NCBI GenBank assembly: GCA_017302295.1
Contig: JAFLDS010000006.1
Span: forward strand, 141,574-205,573
Direction: 5' to 3'
From: Thauera sp.
GTDB taxonomy: Bacteria; Pseudomonadota; Gammaproteobacteria; Burkholderiales; Rhodocyclaceae
Length of the DNA stretch: 64,000 bases
Shown one piece after another: positions 18,229-27,812 of the stretch. Within the stretch, counting starts at the first letter, position 1. Every line of letters begins with the position of its first letter. Both the position numbers and the translations under genes were made by a program. Under the pieces are notes generated by a model, which worked only from the letters and a program-made list of their open reading frames with translations, searched no databases and was not told the DNA's origin.

Positions 18229-20931
18229 ATGTCTTCCCTGTCCGCCGACCTGCAGGCCGCGCTGCCCGAACCCATCTGCCGCGCAGCCCGCCTGTCGCGC
18301 TTCCTGGCGCGCATGCTCGACAGCCGGCCGTGGCTCGCGGAACGCCTTACGCAAAGCATCGACCAACCGCTCGACGCCGACGCCATGCGCGCCTTCCTCG
18401 CCGGGCAGGAGGCCGCCAGCACGCCCGAACTGGCACTGCGCCCCGGCCTGCGCCATTTGCGCACCTGGGTGCTGTGCCACCTCATCGTACGAGACCTGTG
18501 CGGCCGCGCCGACCTCACCGAAGTGACCGAGACGATGACGGTGCTGGCCGAGGTCGCGGTGCGCCACGCTCACGACGTGCTGCGCGCCGCGCTGGTACAG
18601 CGTTACGGCCTGCCGCTGTCGGCCACCGGCTGGGAGCAGGAGTTGCTGATCATCGGCATGGGCAAACTGGGCGGCCGCGAGCTCAACGTGTCGTCGGACA
18701 TCGACCTGATCTTCATCTACCCCGAGGACGGCGACACGGGCGGCACCAAGGTGATCAGCAACTTCGAGTTCTTCGAGCGCCTCGGCAAGCAATTGATCCA
18801 GGCGCTCGCCGAGATCACCGAACACGGACAGGTGTTCCGCGTGGACATGCGCCTGCGCCCCAACGGCGACTCCGGGCCGCTGGTCGGCAGCTTCGACATG
18901 CTCGAGAACTACCTCATCACCCAGGGGCGGGAATGGGAACGCTACGCCTGGATCAAGGCGCGGGTGCTCGCCGGCGAGCGCTGGCAGGAGCTCGAGAACA
19001 TCGCGCGCCCTTTCATCTTCCGCAAGTACCTCGACTTCGGCGCGATCAATGCGATGCGCGACCTGCACGCGCAGATCCGCCGCGAAGTCGCCCGCCGCGA
19101 TCGCGCCAACAACATCAAGCTCGGCCCCGGCGGCATCCGCGAGATCGAGTTCATCGCACAGGTATTCCAGCTCATCCGCGGCGGACGCGACGCCGCACTG
19201 CAGATCCGGCCAACGCTGAAGGTGCTGTCGCTGCTGCCCGAGCGCGGCATCCTGTCGGCCGAAGCGGTGCGCGAACTTGCCGCCGCCTACGATTTCCTGC
19301 GCCGGCTGGAACATCGCCTGCAGTACCTCGACGATGCCCAGACGCATGACCTCCCCTCGAGCACAGCCGACCAGGCGCTGATCGCGCAGGGCATGGGCTA
19401 TGCAGACTACCCGGCGATGCTGGAGGTGCTCGACCGCCACCGCGCGCTGGTCAGCCGCCATTTCGACGCGGTGTTCGGCGACCCGTCGGAAGAAGACCAC
19501 AGCCTCGATGCGGTCTGGAAGGGCGCAGCGGACATCGAGCAGGCGAGCGCCGCGCTGGGCGAACTGGGCTACCGCCACCCCCGCGCCGGCGCCGAACGAC
19601 TTGCCGCGATCCAGTCCGGCCCGCGCTACAAGCAGCTGCCGAACAACATCAAGAGCCGCTTCGACGCCTTGATGCCGCGCGTCATCGAAGTCGCCGCCAC
19701 CACCCCCGGTGCGGACGACACGCTGGCGCGCTGTCTCGACCTGCTCGAGGCGATCGGCCGGCGCGGCGCCTACCTCGCGCTGCTGCAGCAGTACCCGCAG
19801 GCGCTGCGGCGCGTCGCCGACCTCGTCGGCGCCTCGCGCTGGGCGGCGCAATACCTTACCCGCCACCCCATCCTGCTCGATGAACTGCTTGATCCGCGCA
19901 CGATGGAAGCGGCACCCGACTGGCCGCGCTTCCGCGAGGGCCTGACGGCCGACCTCGCGGCGCTCGAGCCCGATACCGAACGCCAGATGGATGTCATGCG
20001 CGAGCGCCACCACGCGCAGGAATTCCGCCTGCTGACCCAGGACATCGCCGGCCTGCTGACGGTCGAGAAGCTCGCCGACCACCTGTCGGAGCTGGCCGAC
20101 ATCATGCTCGACGTCACCCTGCCGCTGGTGTGGCGCAAGATCAAGATCCGCCACCGCGAGGATCCGAAGTTCGCGGTGATCAGCTACGGCAAGCTCGGCG
20201 GCAAGGAGCTCGGCTATGCGTCGGACCTCGACATCGTCTTCCTTTACGACGATGAGGCCCCGGAAGCCGCGGAAGCTTACGGCCGGCTGGCGCAACGCAC
20301 CAACACCTGGCTGTCGAGCCACACCGCGGCCGGCCAGCTTTTCGAGACCGACCTGCGCCTGCGCCCGAACGGTGAGTCCGGCTTCATTGCCTGCTCGCTC
20401 GAGGCCTTCCGCGAGTACCAGCTCAAGTCCGCCTGGGTGTGGGAACACCAGGCGCTGACGCGCGCGCGTTTTTCGGCTGGCGACCGTGCGCTCGGCGCAG
20501 CCTTCGAGCGCATCCGCAACGAGGTGCTGCGCCTGCCGCGCGAACTCGATCCGCTGCGCGCCGAGGTGCTGGCCATGCGCCACAAGATGCGCGACGCGCA
20601 CGGCGGCAAGAGCGCGCTGTTCGACCTCAAGCACGACCGCGGTGGCCTGATCGACGTCGAATTCCTGATCCAGTACCTGGTGCTCGGCCATTCACACTCG
20701 CACCCCGAGCTGACCGGAAACCTCGGCAACATCGCCCTGCTGCGCATGACCGGCGAACTCGACCTCATCCCGGCCCCGCTCGCCCGCGCGTGCGCCGACA
20801 GCTATCGCCACTTGCGCCGCCTGCAACACCGCCAGCGCCTGAACGACCAGAAGTCGCAAGTCGATCCGGACGAGGCGGAATCGGCACGCAAGCCGGTGCT
20901 CGAACTCTGGAAGCACGTGTTCGGCGAGTGA
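18229..20931 (+). CDS. glnE: Glutamine synthetase adenylyltransferase / adenylyl-removing enzyme
   Basis: A 900-residue bifunctional nitrogen regulator that adenylylates and de-adenylylates glutamine synthetase under PII control. Both nucleotidyltransferase cores are visible: GMGKLGGRELNVSSDIDLIF from about residue 143 (the removing half) and SYGKLGGKELGYASDLDIVF from about 651 (the adenylylating half). A GlnD-type helical domain follows each. Length is normal for the family. GGGAG precedes the ATG. Its promoter region is shared with the divergent yhdP. Confidence 0.97.
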   Translation: MSSLSADLQAALPEPICRAARLSRFLARMLDSRPWLAERLTQSIDQPLDADAMRAFLAGQEAASTPELALRPGLRHLRTWVLCHLIVRDLCGRADLTEVTETMTVLAEVAVRHAHDVLRAALVQRYGLPLSATGWEQELLIIGMGKLGGRELNVSSDIDLIFIYPEDGDTGGTKVISNFEFFERLGKQLIQALAEITEHGQVFRVDMRLRPNGDSGPLVGSFDMLENYLITQGREWERYAWIKARVLAGERWQELENIARPFIFRKYLDFGAINAMRDLHAQIRREVARRDRANNIKLGPGGIREIEFIAQVFQLIRGGRDAALQIRPTLKVLSLLPERGILSAEAVRELAAAYDFLRRLEHRLQYLDDAQTHDLPSSTADQALIAQGMGYADYPAMLEVLDRHRALVSRHFDAVFGDPSEEDHSLDAVWKGAADIEQASAALGELGYRHPRAGAERLAAIQSGPRYKQLPNNIKSRFDALMPRVIEVAATTPGADDTLARCLDLLEAIGRRGAYLALLQQYPQALRRVADLVGASRWAAQYLTRHPILLDELLDPRTMEAAPDWPRFREGLTADLAALEPDTERQMDVMRERHHAQEFRLLTQDIAGLLTVEKLADHLSELADIMLDVTLPLVWRKIKIRHREDPKFAVISYGKLGGKELGYASDLDIVFLYDDEAPEAAEAYGRLAQRTNTWLSSHTAAGQLFETDLRLRPNGESGFIACSLEAFREYQLKSAWVWEHQALTRARFSAGDRALGAAFERIRNEVLRLPRELDPLRAEVLAMRHKMRDAHGGKSALFDLKHDRGGLIDVEFLIQYLVLGHSHSHPELTGNLGNIALLRMTGELDLIPAPLARACADSYRHLRRLQHRQRLNDQKSQVDPDEAESARKPVLELWKHVFGE

Positions 20932-21073
20932 GCTTCACGATCGGCGCCGGCAGGCAAGGACGGTAGCCGGCGCTGAAATATTTCATGTCATGGCGTCGCG
21001 CATGACGGCGACCGTGGACGACGACTAGAATGCTTGCGTCCAAATAGATCGTCACCCCCGACAAGGGGCCAAC

Positions 21074-22588
21074 ATGAGCCAGGAAATCGAACTCAAGCTG
21101 TCCTTGCCTGCGCGCGTGCTTCCCGCCCTGCGTCGCCATCCGTTGCTGGCCGCGGCGGCAAAGCTGGGCAACGCGCAAACGCTGGATAACACCTACTACG
21201 ACACGCCCGAACTCGACCTCAAGGCGCGCAAGGTGGCGGTGCGCACGCGCCGTCAGGGGCGCGTGTGGCTGCAGACGGTGAAATGCGCGGCGGTGTCGAG
21301 CGGCGGGCTCAGCCAGCGGCCCGAATGGGAGCAGCCGTTCTCCGGCACTTTCGACTTCTCGAGCGTCGACGTCCCTGACGCCGCCAAGCTCCTCGCTCGC
21401 CACGCTGACCGCCTGACGCCGGTGTTCACCACCCGCTTCCGGCGCGAAACACACCGCTACGCCCCACGCGAAGGCGTCAGCATGCTGCTGATGATCGACA
21501 AGGGAACGATCGAGGTCGAAACCACCGAGCGCGGCAAGCAAAGCGAGCCGATCTGCGAACTGGAGATCGAACTCGAACACGGCACACCGCTCGATCTGCT
21601 CGACCTGGCCTGCGAATTGGCGCGTGACCTGCCGCTGATGCCCGCCGACGTCTCGAAAGCCGAGCGCGGCTACCGGCTCTTTCTCGACCAGACACCGGGC
21701 CCCGTTCGTGCCGAGGCGTCGAACATCACGCCGGACATGAACGTCGTCGACGCGTTCCGCACCCTGGCCCACGGCTGCCTGCGGCAATGGCAGGCCAATG
21801 CGGTCGCCGCGATCGATCGTCACGACCCGGACTTCATCCACCAGTTGCGCGTCTCGCAGCGCCGCTTGCGCTCGCTGCTGAAGGTGTTCGGTCCGGCCCT
21901 GCCGAAGGAGTTCGTCGGCGAGTGGAACGCGCGCCTGCGCGAGAACACCAACCGCTTCGGCGACGCGCGCGATCTCGACGTGCTGCACACCGAACTGCTC
22001 GAACCGGTGTGCGCCGAAGGCCTCGCCGACGCGGAGGGCCTGCCCCGGCTGCTGCGCATCGCGGCCGACGCGCGCGCGGCGGCGCGCCGCAAGGCCGAGC
22101 GCAATCTCGATGCCGCCGAACAGGGGCGACTTCTGCTCGAGTTCAGCGCGGCGTTGTTGCGCCTGCCTACCGGGCCGTTCGCCGCCGCCGCCGACTTGCG
22201 CACCTTCGCACGGCTGCGGCTCGCCCGGCTGCGCAAGCGCGGTCGGCGTCAGTTCGACGCAGCGGCGGGCCTCGAACCTGTCCGCCTGCACGCATTGCGC
22301 ATCGGTTTCAAGCAGTTGCGCTATGCGCTGGAATTCTTCGCGCCTCTGTTCGCGACGAAAGCGACCGAACGCTATACGGCAGACCTCGTGCGCGCGCAGA
22401 GCACCCTTGGCTTCCTGCAGGACGTCGATATCGCCAAGGCGCGCCTGAACGCCTGGGCCGGGCAGGACCCGGCGCTGGATGCCGCCACCGGCTTCATCCT
22501 CGGCTGGCACGCGCCGCGCTACGCACGTCTGCGCCGCCGCGTACTGCAGGACTGCGAACCGTTACTGTGGGGCAAGACACCATGGTGA
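21074..22588 (+). CDS. CYTH-CHAD domain protein (inorganic triphosphatase-like)
   Basis: A 504-residue cytoplasmic protein. The N-terminal CYTH domain (about 1-200) begins with the diagnostic ExExK motif (Glu4, Glu6, Lys8) and has Arg-rich strands (RTRRQGRVWLQTVK). The CHAD domain (about 220-495) is helical with many His, Arg and Lys (RHDPDFIHQLRVSQRRLRSLLKVF). E. coli YgiF of this architecture hydrolyses tripolyphosphate, and CHAD domains bind polyphosphate. The stop overlaps a possible early start for the downstream sixA frame. A 6-8-6 inverted repeat (GTCATG / CATGAC, 20987-21006) and a TAGAAT -10 lie upstream. Confidence 0.92.
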   Translation: MSQEIELKLSLPARVLPALRRHPLLAAAAKLGNAQTLDNTYYDTPELDLKARKVAVRTRRQGRVWLQTVKCAAVSSGGLSQRPEWEQPFSGTFDFSSVDVPDAAKLLARHADRLTPVFTTRFRRETHRYAPREGVSMLLMIDKGTIEVETTERGKQSEPICELEIELEHGTPLDLLDLACELARDLPLMPADVSKAERGYRLFLDQTPGPVRAEASNITPDMNVVDAFRTLAHGCLRQWQANAVAAIDRHDPDFIHQLRVSQRRLRSLLKVFGPALPKEFVGEWNARLRENTNRFGDARDLDVLHTELLEPVCAEGLADAEGLPRLLRIAADARAAARRKAERNLDAAEQGRLLLEFSAALLRLPTGPFAAAADLRTFARLRLARLRKRGRRQFDAAAGLEPVRLHALRIGFKQLRYALEFFAPLFATKATERYTADLVRAQSTLGFLQDVDIAKARLNAWAGQDPALDAATGFILGWHAPRYARLRRRVLQDCEPLLWGKTPW

Positions 22589-22692
22589 ATTCCGCGCTCC
22601 CGCTGCTCGCCTTCGAGCAAGCGAGCCTGACAGACATATCCGTGCAACAAGCCGAGCGCATGCTCCCGGCCCTCGACAAGAAGGAGACACGC

Positions 22693-23145
22693 ATGGACCT
22701 GTTACTTTGGCGTCACGCCGAAGCGGTCGAGGGCAGCCCGGATCACGCGCGCGAACTGACCGATCGCGGCCGCAAGCAGGCGCGACGCATGGCCGCCTGG
22801 CTGGATCAGCATCGACCGAAACAGCTGAAGGTCTACGCGAGCCCGACGCTGCGCACGCGACAGACGGTGGCGGCCTTCACCGACAACTTCCAGATCGTCA
22901 GCGCACTTGGGCCAGAAGGCGGCGTATCGGACATCCTCGCCGCGACCGGCTGGCCCGATGCCAGCGGCGCCGCGCTCGTCGTCGGCCATCAGCCCGCCCT
23001 CGGACGCCTGTGCGCCCTGTTGCTGTCGGGCGTCGAGGCCGACTGGACGATCAAGAAGGGGGCCCTATGGTGGTTCACCAACCGGGTTCGGGAGAACGAG
23101 ACCCAGACCGTACTGCGTGCGGTGATTCCCGCCGACTTCGCCTGA
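22693..23145 (+). CDS. sixA: Phosphohistidine phosphatase SixA
   Basis: A 150-residue histidine-phosphatase-fold protein that removes phosphate from phosphohistidine, classically in ArcB and in the nitrogen PTS protein Npr. The catalytic RHAEA motif is at Arg7-His8. A second Arg-rich strand follows (ASPTLRTRQTV) and the distal catalytic His is in VVGHQPALGRL. AAGGAGA lies before the ATG at 22693. The same frame is open back to an ATG at 22582 overlapping the CYTH-CHAD stop, which would add 37 residues; I prefer the shorter form on family length and ribosome-binding site. Confidence 0.9.
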   Translation: MDLLLWRHAEAVEGSPDHARELTDRGRKQARRMAAWLDQHRPKQLKVYASPTLRTRQTVAAFTDNFQIVSALGPEGGVSDILAATGWPDASGAALVVGHQPALGRLCALLLSGVEADWTIKKGALWWFTNRVRENETQTVLRAVIPADFA

Positions 23146-23288
23146 GCACGCCCGGACTGAGCCGTCAGACGAGCTCGAAGGCGTCAGCACCGTAGCCAAA
23201 CCCTGCGGGAACTGGCATCCTCGCCGAACTTTTTCCTCCGGGGTTGCCGCAGGCAATCCAGAAGAATCAGCAAGTCATTGATTCGGCG

Positions 23289-24278
23289 ATGAATACTGAG
23301 AACCCTACTGCGGCTTCAGCAACGACGGACACGCCCAACGGCACCCTCGACACGATCGACGGTGTGCGCCGTGTGTATTACGACGGCTACTGGCTCAAGG
23401 TTTACGATCCGCCGCTGGACTCGTTGAAGACGAAGAAGACGCTGATCCAGGCGCTCACGCGGCGGCTGTTCAATCACGTCGAGCACGGCATCAACATCCC
23501 CGGCAAGCGTCTGAACGATGCCCGCCGTGCCTACGAGTCGGAAACCGATCCAGCCCGCAAGCGGGTCAAGGGCGCGATGCTGGCCGGAGCGCTGTTCAAC
23601 CGCGCCACCGACATCTTCACCAAGCTGGTCGAGCTGCAGGAGCTCGGCATCGAGATCGACACCGACAACGCGTTGATGCGTGAGTGCGGCTTCTGCCTGC
23701 AGGAAGCACTCGAACTCGGGAAGCTGGTGCTGCACCGCAGTGGCGAAGAGGGCATCGACGAGTTGTGGGGCGAGCCGTTCCGTGCCTTCTCGATCCCGGT
23801 CGAAGCCTTCTACGACAGCCGCTACATCAAGATCGCGCAGGCGCTGCGCGACATCGACCTGATCGCCACGGTGATCATCTCCACGCTGACGACGAGCGCG
23901 CTGTTCCATGGTCTCGAGCCGCTGGTCGCCGCGTTTGCCCACATCGCCAAGATCAAGTGCGAGACGCTGCGCACCGATCCGGACATCTTCGATGTGTGGT
24001 CCGAGTTCGTCGTCGCCTCGGAAAAACTCGGCGCCTTCGCGCCTCATCTGTCGCCAAGCTCGAACCCGGCAGAGCAGCAACTCGCCACCGACGGCCTGAG
24101 GCTGATCCTGCAGGGTCGGGATCTCGTCACCGACATCACCCGCGCGCGCGTCACGATGCCAAAGAGCGCGTGCGAATATATCGAGCGCTGCATGCGTTAC
24201 GCCGAACTTGTGCGTGGCTCGGGCTCGGCGACGCTGGCCGGTAGCACGCTGCAGTCGATCGTGGCCCGCCGCTTCTAG
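23289..24278 (+). CDS. Conserved-looking cytoplasmic protein of unknown function
   Basis: A 329-residue protein that I do not recognise. After about 35 polar N-terminal residues it begins GVRRVYYDGYWLKVYDPPLDSLKTKKTLIQALTRRLFNHVEHGINIPG and is then almost entirely helical, without TM segments or signal peptide. Charged residues are well spread, cysteines are few (CGFCLQ near 136-141), and codon use matches its neighbours, so it is very likely real. It follows sixA by 143 bp on the same strand and may share its transcript. An upstream in-frame start at 23244 adds 15 residues; neither start has a strong ribosome-binding site. Confidence 0.8.
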   Translation: MNTENPTAASATTDTPNGTLDTIDGVRRVYYDGYWLKVYDPPLDSLKTKKTLIQALTRRLFNHVEHGINIPGKRLNDARRAYESETDPARKRVKGAMLAGALFNRATDIFTKLVELQELGIEIDTDNALMRECGFCLQEALELGKLVLHRSGEEGIDELWGEPFRAFSIPVEAFYDSRYIKIAQALRDIDLIATVIISTLTTSALFHGLEPLVAAFAHIAKIKCETLRTDPDIFDVWSEFVVASEKLGAFAPHLSPSSNPAEQQLATDGLRLILQGRDLVTDITRARVTMPKSACEYIERCMRYAELVRGSGSATLAGSTLQSIVARRF

Positions 24279-24299
24279 CGCGCCGCTGCCGGCGCGCTA
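24276..24299. terminator. Bidirectional hairpin between convergent genes
   Basis: A perfect 9-bp inverted repeat TAGCGCGCC / GGCGCGCTA with a 6-nt loop overlaps the stop codon of the unknown 329-residue gene and ends 7 bp before the mnmA stop. There is no U-tract on either side, but position and strength suit transcription arrest between convergent genes. Confidence 0.55.
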
Positions 24300-24306
24300 G
24301 ACCCGC

Positions 24307-25431
24307 TCAGACGATCACGCCACCGCCAAGGCACACTTTCGATTCATACACGACGACGCTCTGACCCGGTGTGAGCGCCCACTGCGGCTGCGCGAAGGCG
24401 ATCTCGGCACGACCATCGGCGATCGCATCGATCTCGCACGGCATGTCCGGCGTCCGGTAGCGCGGCTTGGCCGTGTACACCCAGTGCGTGTGCGGGTCGC
24501 GCCCGGCGATCCAGTTGAGGTCGGTGGCGACCAGGCGATCCTTCAGCAGCGCCGGATGGTCGTGCCCCTGCACTACGTACAGCACGTTGACCTTCACGTC
24601 CTTTTTCGCCACATACCAGGCGTCGTGCTCACCGGCATCGTCCTGATTGCCCTTGATGCCGCCGATGTGCAGGCCCTTGCGCTGTCCGATGGTGTGGTAC
24701 ATCAGCCCCTGGTGCTCGCCCAGCACACGACCGTCGTCGAGCGAACGAATTTCGCCCGGTCTGGTGGGCAGGTAGCGCATCAGGAACTCGCGAAACGGCC
24801 GCTCGCCGATGAAGCAGATGCCGGTCGAGTCCTTCTTGGCCGCCACGTGCAGCCCCGCCTGCTCGGCGATCCTGCGTACCTCGCGCTTGTACAGGCCGCC
24901 GAGCGGGAACAGGGTCTTCGCCAGTTGCGCCTGGTTGAGGCGGTACAGGAAGTAGCTCTGGTCCTTGGTGCCGTCCTCGGCCTTCAGCAGCTGGTATTCG
25001 GTGCGGCCGTCGTTGATCCATTCGCGCACCTGGGCGTAGTGGCCGGTGGCGATGCGCTCGGCGCCAAGCTGCATGGCGTGATCGAGGAAGCAGCGGAACT
25101 TGATCTCGGAGTTGCACAGGATGTCGGGGTTGGGCGTGCGTCCGGCCTCGTATTCGCGCAGGAAATCGGCGAACACGCGATCCTTGTACTCGGCGCTGAA
25201 ATTCACCACCTCTAGATCGATGCCGATCACGTCGCACACCGAGGCGACGTCGATCAGGTCCTGCCGCGTCGAGCAGTACTCGTCGTCGTCATCGTCCTCC
25301 CAGTTCTTCATGAACAGACCCGTCACCTCATAGCCCTGCTGCTTGAGCAGCAAGGCGGTCACCGAGGAATCCACGCCGCCGGACATGCCGACCACCACCT
25401 TCATGCCACCCTGATCCTGCTTACTGGACAT
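24307..25431 (-). CDS. mnmA: tRNA-specific 2-thiouridylase
   Basis: A 374-residue enzyme that thiolates U34 of tRNA-Lys, -Glu and -Gln using persulfide sulfur relayed from IscS. Seen: the PP-loop GMSGGVDSS (residues 15-23), the catalytic cysteine pair Cys106 ([10 protein letters not shown]) and Cys206 ([10 protein letters not shown]), and the GHYAQV and QRKGLHIGG segments. Length is normal. The ATG at 25431 has GGAGG 8 bp upstream; the longer in-frame reading would include that ribosome-binding site. It overlaps the end of the upstream gene by 11 bp, so the two are translationally linked. Confidence 0.97.
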   Translation of the reverse strand: MSSKQDQGGMKVVVGMSGGVDSSVTALLLKQQGYEVTGLFMKNWEDDDDDEYCSTRQDLIDVASVCDVIGIDLEVVNFSAEYKDRVFADFLREYEAGRTPNPDILCNSEIKFRCFLDHAMQLGAERIATGHYAQVREWINDGRTEYQLLKAEDGTKDQSYFLYRLNQAQLAKTLFPLGGLYKREVRRIAEQAGLHVAAKKDSTGICFIGERPFREFLMRYLPTRPGEIRSLDDGRVLGEHQGLMYHTIGQRKGLHIGGIKGNQDDAGEHDAWYVAKKDVKVNVLYVVQGHDHPALLKDRLVATDLNWIAGRDPHTHWVYTAKPRYRTPDMPCEIDAIADGRAEIAFAQPQWALTPGQSVVVYESKVCLGGGVIV

Positions 25432-26236
25432 TCGGTCCACCTCCATCTAGCCATTCTGCAAGTGGCAGAACCACTGCCGGCTCGCCATTGTCGACGAACC
25501 AGCTATCAATCACGAAACGTTCGCCCGCGCTTGACGCTGCCGTCGGGCCCTGTCGGTCTTCGGTACGCGCCAGATCATCGAGAACCTCGGCGCAATCGCA
25601 CAGCGCGAGCATCGTCGGCACGTAGTCCGGCACCGCGGGCGAGGCACTCACTCGCCGCGCAGCCTCACGCCGCCCTCCCTCGTCGCCCGCGGTGCGCTCC
25701 TCGACCACGGCACCAAAGTGCTGCAGGATGAAGCGCGTCCGGCGCTCCGGTTCGAGCACGCGATGAAAACGCAGCCAGCCGCGCGCCTCCAGCATCCGCA
25801 GCACGCGCGTCGTCGAGGTCGAGTGGTCAATGCAATCCATGCGCCCCTCGACTTCCTGATCCAGATAGTTGCCCGCGCGGTCGGCCGACACCGGCGTCTG
25901 CTGTCCGGCCACGGCCAGCAGCGTACCCACCGCGCGTGCGAGCACCTCCCGCTCGGCCGGCGCATCGGGCGCGGCCGCCAGCTGTCGGCGGATGTCGTCG
26001 AGCGTGGTCCCCGTCACATCCACCGTCCGCTCGGCGAGACAACCGTAGTTGAAGCAGATGTCGAAGGCGCCACCCGCGGTCAGTTCGGTCGCCGGCCGCG
26101 GCGCAGGCCTTGACGCCAGCGCCTTCGCCACGCTGGGGTAAACCGCTCGTGCGGCAGACTTGCCGGTCGCGCGCGGCGCCGCCACGGCGCCAGTGCTCAA
26201 GGCACAAAGCAGGATCAGGACCGGCAAGCGGCTCAT
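25421..26236 (-). CDS. Exported protein with possible transglutaminase-like Cys-His-Asp site
   Basis: A 271-residue protein with a signal peptide of about 20 residues ([19 protein letters not shown]). Family not known to me. Candidate catalytic residues appear in transglutaminase-like order: Cys135 ([16 protein letters not shown]), His173 ([12 protein letters not shown]) and Asp244 ([11 protein letters not shown]). A segment at about 181-240, including [18 protein letters not shown], looks like an insertion between the last two. Cys61 and Cys66 (CFNYGC) may form a disulfide. The catalytic reading is inference. It lies between nudJ and mnmA, which are direct neighbours in E. coli. A GTG at 26248, 12 bp upstream, is an alternative start. 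Confidence 0.7.
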   Translation of the reverse strand: MSRLPVLILLCALSTGAVAAPRATGKSAARAVYPSVAKALASRPAPRPATELTAGGAFDICFNYGCLAERTVDVTGTTLDDIRRQLAAAPDAPAEREVLARAVGTLLAVAGQQTPVSADRAGNYLDQEVEGRMDCIDHSTSTTRVLRMLEARGWLRFHRVLEPERRTRFILQHFGAVVEERTAGDEGGRREAARRVSASPAVPDYVPTMLALCDCAEVLDDLARTEDRQGPTAASSAGERFVIDSWFVDNGEPAVVLPLAEWLDGGGPNVQ

Positions 26237-26249
26237 GGACGTGCCCACT

Positions 26250-26702
26250 TCAGCGGTAATGCGTGATCAACTCGAGCGGATAGCGCCGCCCGGCGATCCA
26301 GTCGTCCACGCACTGCAGGATCAACGGACTGCGATGGCGGTCACGCGTGGCGAGCATTTCATCGCGCGTCATCCATACCGGGCGCACGATCCCCGCGTCC
26401 AGCGCCCGACCGACCTCTTCGCCACTCACCCGGCCGGCGAAGGCAAAACGCAGGTAGGTGATGTCGCCCTGCGGTCGCGGCCATTGATACACACCGACGA
26501 GATACTCCGGCACGAAATGGTGCGCCGTCTCCTCGAGCGCCTCGCGGATGCTCGCCTCGACGAGGGATTCGCCCTCCTCGAGATGGCCGGCCGGCTGATT
26601 GAAGCGCAAGCCGTCGGGGGTCTCCTCCTCGACGAGCAGGAAGCGCCCGTCGCGCTCGATCACCGCGGCAACGGTGACGTTCGGTTTCCAGCTGCGATCC
26701 AT
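26250..26702 (-). CDS. nudJ: Nudix hydrolase NudJ
   Basis: A 150-residue Nudix phosphatase. The Nudix box runs from Gly39 (GHLEEGE...REALEETA), with Ala replacing the usual final Gly. The N-terminus (WKPNVTVAAVIERDGRFLLVEEET) and WPRPQGDITYLRFAF match NudJ-type enzymes, which release phosphate from nucleoside tri- and diphosphates and from the thiamine precursor HMP-PP. Synteny with mnmA supports the name. Its stop lies within a few bases of the start of the next gene, so the nudJ / exported protein / mnmA set is probably one operon. Confidence 0.88.
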   Translation of the reverse strand: MDRSWKPNVTVAAVIERDGRFLLVEEETPDGLRFNQPAGHLEEGESLVEASIREALEETAHHFVPEYLVGVYQWPRPQGDITYLRFAFAGRVSGEEVGRALDAGIVRPVWMTRDEMLATRDRHRSPLILQCVDDWIAGRRYPLELITHYR

Positions 26703-26873
26703 GCATCCCGCCTCGATAAACGCAATGCTGCGATTTTAGCGCGGCAGAGGCGCGCCATGCCCGCCCGCCGGCACGTCGGCGACGATATGCGCCCGCCTTT
26801 GCGCTAGAATCTGCAAGTTCTGCTCGGGCTGGCCGGGCGATTTCAAACATTTCTCGAGTTGGAGATCCGAATC

Positions 26874-27794
26874 ATGTCCATGGCTGACCGCGACGGTTTC
26901 ATCTGGCAAGACGGAAAGCTCGTTCCGTGGCGAGAGGCGACCACGCACGTGCTGACCCATTCCCTGCACTACGGCCTGGCCGTATTCGAGGGCGTCCGCG
27001 CGTACAACACGGCCAAGGGCACCGCGATCTTCCGCCTCGCCGAGCACACCCAGCGCCTGATCAACTCGGCCAAGATCTACATGATGGACATCCCGTACTC
27101 CAAGGATGAACTCATGGAAGCGCAGAAGGAAGTCGTGCGCGCCAACAAGCTCGAGTCGTGCTACCTGCGTCCGCTGGCCTTCTACGGTTCGGAAAAGATG
27201 GGCATCTCCACCGTCGGCGCCAAGGTACATGTCATCATCGCCGCCTGGCCGTGGGGCGCCTACCTGGGCGAGGAAGGCCTGGAGAAGGGCATCCGCGTCA
27301 AGGTGTCGTCCTACACGCGCCACCACGTCAACTCGACGATGCCACGCGCCAAGCTGTCGGGCACCTATCCCAATTCCATCCTCGCCAACCTCGAGGTCAC
27401 CCGCCAGGGCTACGACGAGGCGCTGCTGCTCGACAACCAGGGCTTCGTCGCCGAGGGCGCGGGCGAGAACCTCTTCATCGTGCGTGATGGCAAGATCTAC
27501 GAACCCGAGATCGCCTCGGCGCTGACCGGCATCACCCGAGACTCGATCCACGCCATCGCGCGCGAGCTCGGCTACGAAATCACCACTAAGCGCCTGACCC
27601 GCGACGACATCTATCTCGCCGACGAAGCCTTCTTCACCGGCACCGCCGCCGAAGTCACGCCGATCCGCGAACTCGACGACCGCAAGATCGGCGAAGGCAA
27701 GCGTGGCCCGATCACCGCGAGGATCCAGGCGCGGTTCTTCGACGTGGTCGGCGGCAAGGCGCCGGAATACGACAACTGGCTCGCCTACATCTGA
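26874..27794 (+). CDS. ilvE: Branched-chain amino acid aminotransferase
   Basis: A 306-residue PLP enzyme of fold type IV, catalysing the last step of Val, Leu and Ile synthesis and the first of their breakdown. The PLP lysine is Lys160 in TMPRAKLSGTYPNS. GLAVFEGVRAY, CYLRPLAFYG and the phosphate-binding TGITRDSI loop are all present. Two close ATGs exist (26874 and 26880); the first is used, with TTGGAG upstream. A TAGAAT -10-like element lies about 60 bp before the start. It probably forms an operon with the CHCC zinc-finger gene 18 bp downstream. Confidence 0.96.
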   Translation: MSMADRDGFIWQDGKLVPWREATTHVLTHSLHYGLAVFEGVRAYNTAKGTAIFRLAEHTQRLINSAKIYMMDIPYSKDELMEAQKEVVRANKLESCYLRPLAFYGSEKMGISTVGAKVHVIIAAWPWGAYLGEEGLEKGIRVKVSSYTRHHVNSTMPRAKLSGTYPNSILANLEVTRQGYDEALLLDNQGFVAEGAGENLFIVRDGKIYEPEIASALTGITRDSIHAIARELGYEITTKRLTRDDIYLADEAFFTGTAAEVTPIRELDDRKIGEGKRGPITARIQARFFDVVGGKAPEYDNWLAYI

Positions 27795-27812
27795 CAAGGG
27801 AGAGTGTCCGCC

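Noticed and set aside
18211-20691. Long open minus-strand frame of about 826 codons opposite glnE
   Set aside because: Same reason: glnE is unmistakable on the plus strand, and the antisense translation has no known features.
20984-21006. Possible PhoB box before the CYTH-CHAD gene (TGTCAT-like text)
   Set aside because: Only one half-site matches. The arrangement is an inverted repeat, not the direct repeat that PhoB needs.
22582-22692. 37-residue N-terminal extension of SixA from an ATG overlapping the CYTH-CHAD stop
   Set aside because: SixA proteins begin right before the RHxE motif, and a good AAGGAGA site precedes the ATG at 22693.
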